Part shown: positions 10,447-15,335 of the stretch, piece by piece
How the letters are laid out: every line of letters begins with the position of its first letter
How positions within the stretch are numbered: the stretch's first letter is position 1
Assembly (NCBI GenBank): GCA_937860195.1
Contig: CALMBN010000241.1
Location: 1 to 15,335 of the forward strand
DNA length: 15,335 nt
Direction: 5' to 3'
Source: an uncultured Novosphingobium sp.
GTDB taxonomy: Bacteria; Pseudomonadota; Alphaproteobacteria; Sphingomonadales; Sphingomonadaceae
Position numbers and translations under genes: made by a program
The notes under the pieces: generated by a model
What the model was told of the DNA's origin: nothing
Databases searched by the model: none
What the model saw: only the letters and a program-made list of their open reading frames with translations

Positions 10447-11381
10447 ACAGCTGCGCGCCTTAGCCGGTCATTGATCGCGGCACCGATTCCCGCCGAAGGA
10501 ATCGGTGCCACGGCGATTCGAGATTCGGCCGCAGCGGCCGCGAGATGCAAGCAGGCGTAAAGGCGCGCGGCCGCCTCGGCCAGATCGCCGGCGGGTGACA
10601 GATTCACTGCCCCATCCACGGCACCAAATCCGATCAGGAACTCGCCAGCCGCCGCTGCTTCGGCATTCAGCCGGATCGGTTTTCCGGGCGAATAGTGGCT
10701 GGCGAGTTGCCCGGGCGCTTCGATCTTGCCGTCCGCCTTGCCGTCAAGCGGCGGCCCAAGCGCTGCGGAAATCTGGGCTTCTGTCACCGGCCCGAGTCGC
10801 AGCACCTGCCAGCCGCCTGGCCGGAGCGCGACAATCGTGCTCTCGATCCCTGCCGCGCAGGCCCCGCCATCGAGCACCAGATCGACTGCCTGACCTAACG
10901 ATAAAAGGACATGCTGCGCTGTGGTCGGGCTAACCCCGCCAGAGCGGTTGGCCGATGGTGCGGCGAGCGGCAGGCCCAAGGTCTGCAAGACCGCGCGCAT
11001 CGCTGGATGAGCCGGGCAACGCAGCGCAATCGTCGGCAGTCCCGCTGTCACCGCCGGGGTGATTCGCGCTGCCTTCTTCAGCGGCAAGACCAACGTCAGC
11101 GCGCCCGGCCAGAACTGCGAAGCCAGTTTGCGTGCTCGCTCGTCAAACTGGGCGATATCCTCGGCGCGCGCCAGATCAGGCACATGGACAATCAGCGGAT
11201 TGAAATCAGGCCGCCCCTTGGCGCGATAGATTGCCGCTACGGCATCGATGCTGTCGGCCCGCGCAGCGAGGCCATAGACGGTCTCGGTTGGCACCGCCAC
11301 CAGCCCGCCGGACAGCAGCAGCCGGGCCGCAGCGGCAATCCCCGCATCATCCGCACGCATGATCCTCGGCTTGCCCGTCAT
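10443..11381 (-). CDS. threonylcarbamoyl-AMP synthase, Sua5/YwlC type
   Basis: This enzyme makes threonylcarbamoyl-AMP from threonine, bicarbonate and ATP, the first step of the essential t6A modification of ANN-decoding tRNAs; TsaB/TsaD-type partners complete it. The 312-residue protein has the two-domain Sua5 layout. The YrdC domain covers about 12-200, with PTETVYGL (31-38), AKGRPDFNPLIVH (54-66) and APSANRSG (141-148). The linker motif SHYSPGKP (228-235) and an Ala-rich C-terminal Sua5 domain follow. It is thus Sua5 (TsaC2) rather than the short TsaC. The ATG has GGGAGA immediately upstream. It is divergent from the acyl-CoA dehydrogenase with only 46 nt between starts, and its stop overlaps the lipoprotein stop on the other strand. 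Confidence 0.95.
   Translation of the reverse strand: MTGKPRIMRADDAGIAAAARLLLSGGLVAVPTETVYGLAARADSIDAVAAIYRAKGRPDFNPLIVHVPDLARAEDIAQFDERARKLASQFWPGALTLVLPLKKAARITPAVTAGLPTIALRCPAHPAMRAVLQTLGLPLAAPSANRSGGVSPTTAQHVLLSLGQAVDLVLDGGACAAGIESTIVALRPGGWQVLRLGPVTEAQISAALGPPLDGKADGKIEAPGQLASHYSPGKPIRLNAEAAAAGEFLIGFGAVDGAVNLSPAGDLAEAAARLYACLHLAAAAAESRIAVAPIPSAGIGAAINDRLRRAAV
10479..10509. repeat. perfect 12-bp inverted repeat inside the sua5 coding end
   Basis: GGCACCGATTCC (10479-10490), loop CGCCGAA, GGAATCGGTGCC (10498-10509). All 12 pairs match. It begins 33 nt after the lipoprotein stop on the plus strand, so it could form the 3'-end hairpin of that mRNA, while on the minus strand it encodes sua5 residues around APIPSAGIGA. 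There is no T run on either side, so intrinsic termination in the classical sense is unlikely; mRNA end protection or pausing is possible. Confidence 0.6.
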
Positions 11382-11427
11382 GCTCTCCCGCTATAGGCGG
11401 TAACGATCAAAGCCAAGGAAAAGCGCC
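11382..11427. promoter_or_regulatory. 46-nt divergent gap between sua5 and the acyl-CoA dehydrogenase gene
   Basis: The gap holds AAGGA (11415-11419) eight bases before the dehydrogenase ATG and GGGAG close to the sua5 ATG on the other strand. A self-complementary CTATAG at 11391-11396 could be a -10 box in either direction: TTGCCC 15 bp away on the plus strand, or TTGGCT 15 bp away on the minus strand. Both spacings are short, so the promoters remain tentative and may extend into the coding starts. Confidence 0.3.
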
Positions 11428-13125
11428 ATGAACTTTTCGCCCGCCACCGCAGACCAGGTTCTGGCGATCAGGATCAATGCCGGGATCGAGGAACTGGCCA
11501 CGTATGATCGCTTTGCCGCGGCCAGTCCGGACATGGTCGCAGCAATCGTCGACGGGATCGGCCAGTTCGCAGCGGGCGAATTCGCTCCGCTCAACCGGAT
11601 CGGCGATCTTGAAGGGGCCAGGCTGACCGATGGCAAAGTCACTCTACCTGCCGGATTTGCCGAAGCCTACCAAGCCTATGTCGCGCAAGGCTGGAATGCA
11701 GTGTCCGGTGACGCGGCGTTTGGCGGCCAGGACTTGCCCTTTGCGCTCTCAGTCAATGTGCTCGAGAATCTTGGCTCGGCCAACATGGCCTTCAGCCTGC
11801 TGCCGATGCTCACCGTCGGCACGATCGAGGCCCTGGCACACCACGGCAGCGATGCCCAAAAGGCAACCTATCTCGCCAAGTTGATCAGCGGCGAATGGAC
11901 CGGCACGATGAACTTGACCGAACCGCAGGCCGGGTCCGATGTCGGCGCGTTGCGCACCGGTGCCACTCCGCGCGGTGACGGAACCTGGGCGATCAAGGGC
12001 ACCAAGATCTTCATCACCTGGGGCGAGCACGAGCTGGCCAGCAATGTGATCCATCTGGTGCTGGCCCGCACCCCGGGCGCGCCGGCCGGCAGCCGGGGGA
12101 TCAGCCTGTTCGTCGTGCCCAAATTCCTGGTGCACGCTGATGGTTCGCTCGGAGGCCGCAACGACCTGCGCTGCGTCAGCCTTGAGCACAAGCTGGGAAT
12201 TCACGCCTCACCCACCTGCGTGATGAGCTTTGGTGACAACGACGCTTGCATCGGCGAGCTGGTCGGGCACGAGAATGAAGGCCTGAAAGCAATGTTCACG
12301 ATGATGAACTCGGCCCGGATCAATGTCGGCAGCCAGGGCGTTCAAATCGCTGAGCGGGCATGGCAAGCGGCCCGCCACTATGCGCGAGACCGCGTGCAAG
12401 GCGTGCGCGACCGGCAACCCGCCGCGATCATCGAACACCCCGATGTGCGGCGGATGCTGCTCAGGATGCGGGCGCTGACCGAAGCCGCGCGAGCGCTGCT
12501 GTATTTCACCGCCGGGCAGGTCGATCGCGGCGCGCTGGGGATCGACGGCGCGCAGCAACGGGCCGATTGTCTGGTACCGATGCTCAAGGCCTGGGGCACT
12601 GATGTCGGCTGCGAAGTGGCCAGCCTGGGCGTGCAGGTCCATGGCGGGATGGGCTTCATCGAAGAAACCGGCGCGGCCCAGCATTACCGCGATGCGCGGA
12701 TTGCGCCGATCTACGAAGGCACCAATGGCATTCAGGCCGCCGATCTGGTCACCCGCAAACTCGGCTATGAGCAAGGTGGCGTTTTGACGGGATTGTTCGC
12801 AGAGATCGCCGCCGATTGCGACGACGCGCCGGATGTGCGGGCCTTGGCACAGGATTGCAGCGAAATCACGCGATGGATGATGGGCGGGGCGAGCCTCGAT
12901 GACAAGCTTGCGGGGTCAGTCCCGTTCTGTACCATGGCTGCCGTCGCGGTCGCCGGCTGGCAACTGCAACGCCAGGCCCGTGATGGAGCCGGGGGCGAAG
13001 CCAAGCGTGTGGTCGCGCACTATTTTGCCGCGCACATCGCGGCCGAGGCGTGCGGACTGAAGGCTTCGGCCGTGGCCGGGGCGGGTTTGATCTATGCACT
13101 CGATGCCGAGGCACTGGCCGGATGA
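11428..13125 (+). CDS. acyl-CoA dehydrogenase, large DmdC/long-chain-like type
   Basis: A 565-residue FAD enzyme that introduces an alpha-beta double bond into an acyl-CoA and passes electrons to electron-transfer flavoprotein. Domains in order are an N-terminal helical domain (to about 155), a middle beta domain with MNLTEPQAGSDVGAL (161-175) and FITWGEHELA (195-204), and the C-terminal helical domain. The catalytic base is E430 in APIYEGTNGIQ. The segment EHKLGIHASPTCVMSFG (253-269) and a 110-residue extension after the catalytic motif (WMMGGASLDDKLAGS and onward) mark the large class that includes DmdC (3-methylmercaptopropionyl-CoA dehydrogenase). The actual substrate cannot be read from sequence. 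The ATG has AAGGA at 8 nt. The stop overlaps the next gene by 4 nt (ATGA). Confidence 0.94.
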   Translation: MNFSPATADQVLAIRINAGIEELATYDRFAAASPDMVAAIVDGIGQFAAGEFAPLNRIGDLEGARLTDGKVTLPAGFAEAYQAYVAQGWNAVSGDAAFGGQDLPFALSVNVLENLGSANMAFSLLPMLTVGTIEALAHHGSDAQKATYLAKLISGEWTGTMNLTEPQAGSDVGALRTGATPRGDGTWAIKGTKIFITWGEHELASNVIHLVLARTPGAPAGSRGISLFVVPKFLVHADGSLGGRNDLRCVSLEHKLGIHASPTCVMSFGDNDACIGELVGHENEGLKAMFTMMNSARINVGSQGVQIAERAWQAARHYARDRVQGVRDRQPAAIIEHPDVRRMLLRMRALTEAARALLYFTAGQVDRGALGIDGAQQRADCLVPMLKAWGTDVGCEVASLGVQVHGGMGFIEETGAAQHYRDARIAPIYEGTNGIQAADLVTRKLGYEQGGVLTGLFAEIAADCDDAPDVRALAQDCSEITRWMMGGASLDDKLAGSVPFCTMAAVAVAGWQLQRQARDGAGGEAKRVVAHYFAAHIAAEACGLKASAVAGAGLIYALDAEALAG

Positions 13126-13937
13126 GTGACGACCTCGCCCGGATTGCCGCTGCGCTGGAGCGGTTGGCCCCCGCCCCTTCCAAGCCGGCCGACTGGGCCG
13201 CTGCCCCGGCCTATGTCTGGCACGGCGCTGCTCGCCCGGTCGCCAGGCTGGTCGCCGCTCCGCTTGCGTTGCTGAAGGGGATCGACGCGCAAAAAGAAGT
13301 CGTCACCCGCAATGTCGCGCGGCTCGCCATGGGCCACGCCGCGCACGACATGCTGCTGTGGGGCGCACGCGGAATGGGCAAATCCGCGCTGCTTCGTGCG
13401 GCGGTGCTTGCATCGCAGGATGCCGAGCCAGGCCGGATCGCGCTGGTTCAGGTCGCACCTGAGTCGCTCGGAACACTGCCCGACCTGTTTGCTGATCTGG
13501 GCAAACAGCCGCGCCAGTTCCTCGTTTTCATCGATGACCTCGGCTTTGAGGATCACGACAGCACTGGCCCGCGCGCCTTGCGTTCGTGGCTCGAAGGCGG
13601 GATCGAGGCTCGCCCCGGCAACGTCCGGATCGCAGTTACCAGCAACCGCCGCAGCATCGTGCCGCGGCATCTCAGCGAGCAGGATGACCCGATCAACCCG
13701 CGCGATTCGGTTGATGATCGGCTGGCCCTGGCCGACCGGTTTGGACTTTCGATCGGCTTCCACACGTGCAGCCAGGATGATTACCTGGCGATCGTCGGCG
13801 GCTATTGCACCGAATACGGACTCATCTGGAACGAGGGAGCGGCGCTCGAATGGTCCAAACGCCGTGGCGCGAGGTCGGGCCGGGTCGCATGGCAGTTCGT
13901 CACCGAATTGGCCGGGCGGTCAGGAACATTCCTCTAG
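13122..13937 (+). CDS. DUF815 family AAA-like ATPase
   Basis: A 271-residue P-loop ATPase. Walker A is GARGMGKS (81-88), Walker B is FLVFIDD (133-139), and the sensor-like strand is IAVTSNRRSIVPRHL (170-184). Residues 44-75 (VAAPLALLKGIDAQKEVVTRN) are the usual DUF815 lead into the P-loop, and the acidic SEQDDPINPRDSVDDRLALADRFGL segment region (185-209) matches the same family. No substrate or partner is established. The ATG overlaps the dehydrogenase stop (ATGA), so the two are translated together; a longer in-frame start at 13050 would lie within the dehydrogenase gene and add atypical residues. The stop lies 3 nt from that of the convergent dehydrogenase gene on the other strand. Confidence 0.9.
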   Translation: MSDDLARIAAALERLAPAPSKPADWAAAPAYVWHGAARPVARLVAAPLALLKGIDAQKEVVTRNVARLAMGHAAHDMLLWGARGMGKSALLRAAVLASQDAEPGRIALVQVAPESLGTLPDLFADLGKQPRQFLVFIDDLGFEDHDSTGPRALRSWLEGGIEARPGNVRIAVTSNRRSIVPRHLSEQDDPINPRDSVDDRLALADRFGLSIGFHTCSQDDYLAIVGGYCTEYGLIWNEGAALEWSKRRGARSGRVAWQFVTELAGRSGTFL

Positions 13938-13940
13938 CCT

Positions 13941-15335
13941 CTATTGCTTCGCCTTACCGTCAGGCTTGAACGCTCCCTGCATCCGGCCCGGATCTCCATC
14001 AAGCTGGCGGCGCGGCGGCATCCGTCCGACCACGACTGGCTTGACTGCCGGGTTCGGGGCCGCGCCTGGGGCGGTGACCCGCCAGACGATCCCGGCGGTA
14101 TCGTCGCTGACCAGCAAGGCCCCGCCCTTGGCGAAAGCAACCCAGGTTGGGCGACCACGGGTGGTGCCATCGCCGGTCAGGAACCCGGTCAGCAGCGGGA
14201 TCGGCTTGCCCAGCGGGTTGCCGTTGGCATCGAAGGGCACGAACACCACGTCATAGCCCGCCGCCGGTTTGCGGTTCCACGAGCCATGGCGGGCCACGAT
14301 TGCCCCATTTGCAAAAGCCGGGCCCAGCAGCTCGCCGCCGGTGACAAAAGCCAGCCCGAGCGGCGCAGTGTGCGCCCCCAGTGCATATTCGGGCTTGCGG
14401 ACATAGTCGTCGATATATTCAGGCGCGGCCCATTTGACCCGGTTGTCGTCATAGGTCTTCCAATAAAGCCACGGCCAGCCATAGTGTGCGCCGAGCGGCA
14501 CATTGGTCAGGTAATCGGGCACCAGATCGGGGCCAAGCTGATCGCGCTCGTTGACCGTGGTCCACAACTCACCGCTCGACGGATTCCATGCCAGCCCGTT
14601 CGGATTGCGCATCCCGCTGGCGAACTGGCGCGGATAGCCGTCCTTGGTCAGATCCTTTTCCCAGATCACGGCGCGGCCCTTTTCAAGTTCCATCCCGTTT
14701 TCGGCAATGTTCGACGACGAGCCGACCGCGACGTATAGCCGGTTGCCATCAGGGCTCAGCACCAGATTGCGCATCCAGTGGTTCCCGGCAGCAGGCAGGT
14801 CCATCACCTTGCGGGGTTCGCCGGCGATCGCGGTTTCGCCCAGCTTGTAATCGAACACGATCACCGCATCGTGATTGGCGACATAGAGTTCATCGTCGGC
14901 CCAGCCGATTCCCGATGGCGAGGCAAGGTGTTTGCCTTCGATCAGGGTAAAGCGCTGCTCGGCCGCGCCATCGCCATCGCCATCGCGCAGCAGCACCAGG
15001 CGGTCAGGCGATTCGCCGCCCGATCCGGCGCGCTCCATCAGTTTCCTGGCAATCCAGCCGGTGAGCCCGCCGCCCGTGCCGGAACTGGGCGATTCCGCTT
15101 CGGCCACCACCACATCGCCATTCGGCAGCGTATAAATGACGCGCGGATGATCGAGCCCTTCAGCGAACCGCTTTACCTCCAAGCCTTTGGCCGCGACCGG
15201 CGCTTCGCCCTTGGACCAACCGACCGGCTTGGCGATGGAAACCGAAGGAATGTTCTCTGGCCGGGGTTTGGCGATCACCGGTTCCTTGCCTGAGAGCTCT
15301 TCAGTGGTGTGCCGCGCAGGCGTGCCGCGCCAGAT
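13941..15335 (-). CDS. sorbosone dehydrogenase-like, PQQ-type beta-propeller protein (5' end beyond the window)
   Basis: 464 residues are visible; the frame is open to the right edge, so the start and probably a signal peptide are missing. A GTG at 15278 is in frame but is not taken as the start, because the 19 codons before it (IWRGTPARHTTEELSGKEP) are open and relatives have a comparable N-terminal region. In visible numbering, HPRVIYTLPNGDVVVAEA (63-80) is the first blade, LLRDGDGDG (115-123) is a calcium-like loop, NHWMRNLVLSPDGNRLYV (185-202) carries a histidine that may match the catalytic base of soluble glucose dehydrogenase, and GMRNPNGLAW (241-250), HYGWPW (284-289) and ARHGSWNR (348-355) are family signatures. 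It likely oxidises a sugar or aldehyde in the periplasm with PQQ; neither cofactor nor substrate is proven. Confidence 0.87.
   Translation of the reverse strand: MWRGTPARHTTEELSGKEPVIAKPRPENIPSVSIAKPVGWSKGEAPVAAKGLEVKRFAEGLDHPRVIYTLPNGDVVVAEAESPSSGTGGGLTGWIARKLMERAGSGGESPDRLVLLRDGDGDGAAEQRFTLIEGKHLASPSGIGWADDELYVANHDAVIVFDYKLGETAIAGEPRKVMDLPAAGNHWMRNLVLSPDGNRLYVAVGSSSNIAENGMELEKGRAVIWEKDLTKDGYPRQFASGMRNPNGLAWNPSSGELWTTVNERDQLGPDLVPDYLTNVPLGAHYGWPWLYWKTYDDNRVKWAAPEYIDDYVRKPEYALGAHTAPLGLAFVTGGELLGPAFANGAIVARHGSWNRKPAAGYDVVFVPFDANGNPLGKPIPLLTGFLTGDGTTRGRPTWVAFAKGGALLVSDDTAGIVWRVTAPGAAPNPAVKPVVVGRMPPRRQLDGDPGRMQGAFKPDGKAKQ

Noticed and set aside
13981..13993. ATCCGG-C-CCGGAT palindrome just beyond the DUF815 stop as a terminator
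   Set aside because: Only a 5-bp stem with a 3-nt loop and no T run; it lies in coding sequence of the convergent gene.

Overview
The window is a gene-dense stretch of chromosome from a GC-rich alphaproteobacterium, most likely a member of the Sphingomonadales (Erythrobacter, Novosphingobium or Sphingomonas type). The placement is an inference. It rests on the helicase, S4 protein, 7Fe ferredoxin and carD gene order, the aspartate-type HemB, the M23 peptidase with a cytoplasmic tail, and the strong GC bias at third codon positions. I see no RNA genes, insertion sequences, phage genes, CRISPR array or replication origin. Base composition looks even across the window.

Left part, minus strand (1 to 5452): a membrane-anchored M23 peptidase is followed after 31 nt by hemB, two RimJ-like GNAT acetyltransferases and a fused MFS/spermidine-synthase-like membrane protein that runs off the left edge. 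From hemB onward every junction is a 4-nt stop/start overlap (GTGA or ATGA), so these four genes should be translated in a coupled way from one mRNA.

Centre, plus strand (5566 to 9538): a SUV3-like helicase, an S4-domain RNA-binding protein and the 7Fe ferredoxin FdxA overlap by 1 and 4 nt. A stem-loop follows fdxA. Next comes a 255-nt intergenic region with a perfect TATAAT box and two hairpins in the presumed leader of carD, an RNA-polymerase-binding regulator. carD ends in a strong Rho-independent terminator.

Right part (9655 to 15335): a GIN/DUF2807 lipoprotein made of regular Gly-Ser-Gly repeats converges on sua5 (tRNA t6A synthesis), and the two stop codons overlap. A perfect 12-bp inverted repeat inside the sua5 coding end may form the 3' end of the lipoprotein mRNA. 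Across a 46-nt divergent gap lies a DmdC/long-chain-type acyl-CoA dehydrogenase, coupled by ATGA to a DUF815 ATPase. This pair converges on a PQQ/sorbosone-dehydrogenase-type beta-propeller gene that leaves the window at the right edge.

Most of the window is core housekeeping DNA. I did not find a clearly new defence or mobile system. The points most worth a second look are the hemB-GNAT-GNAT-spermidine-synthase coupling, the helicase/S4/ferredoxin/CarD unit with its structured carD leader, the embedded 3' hairpin in sua5, and the unexplained dehydrogenase-DUF815 pair.
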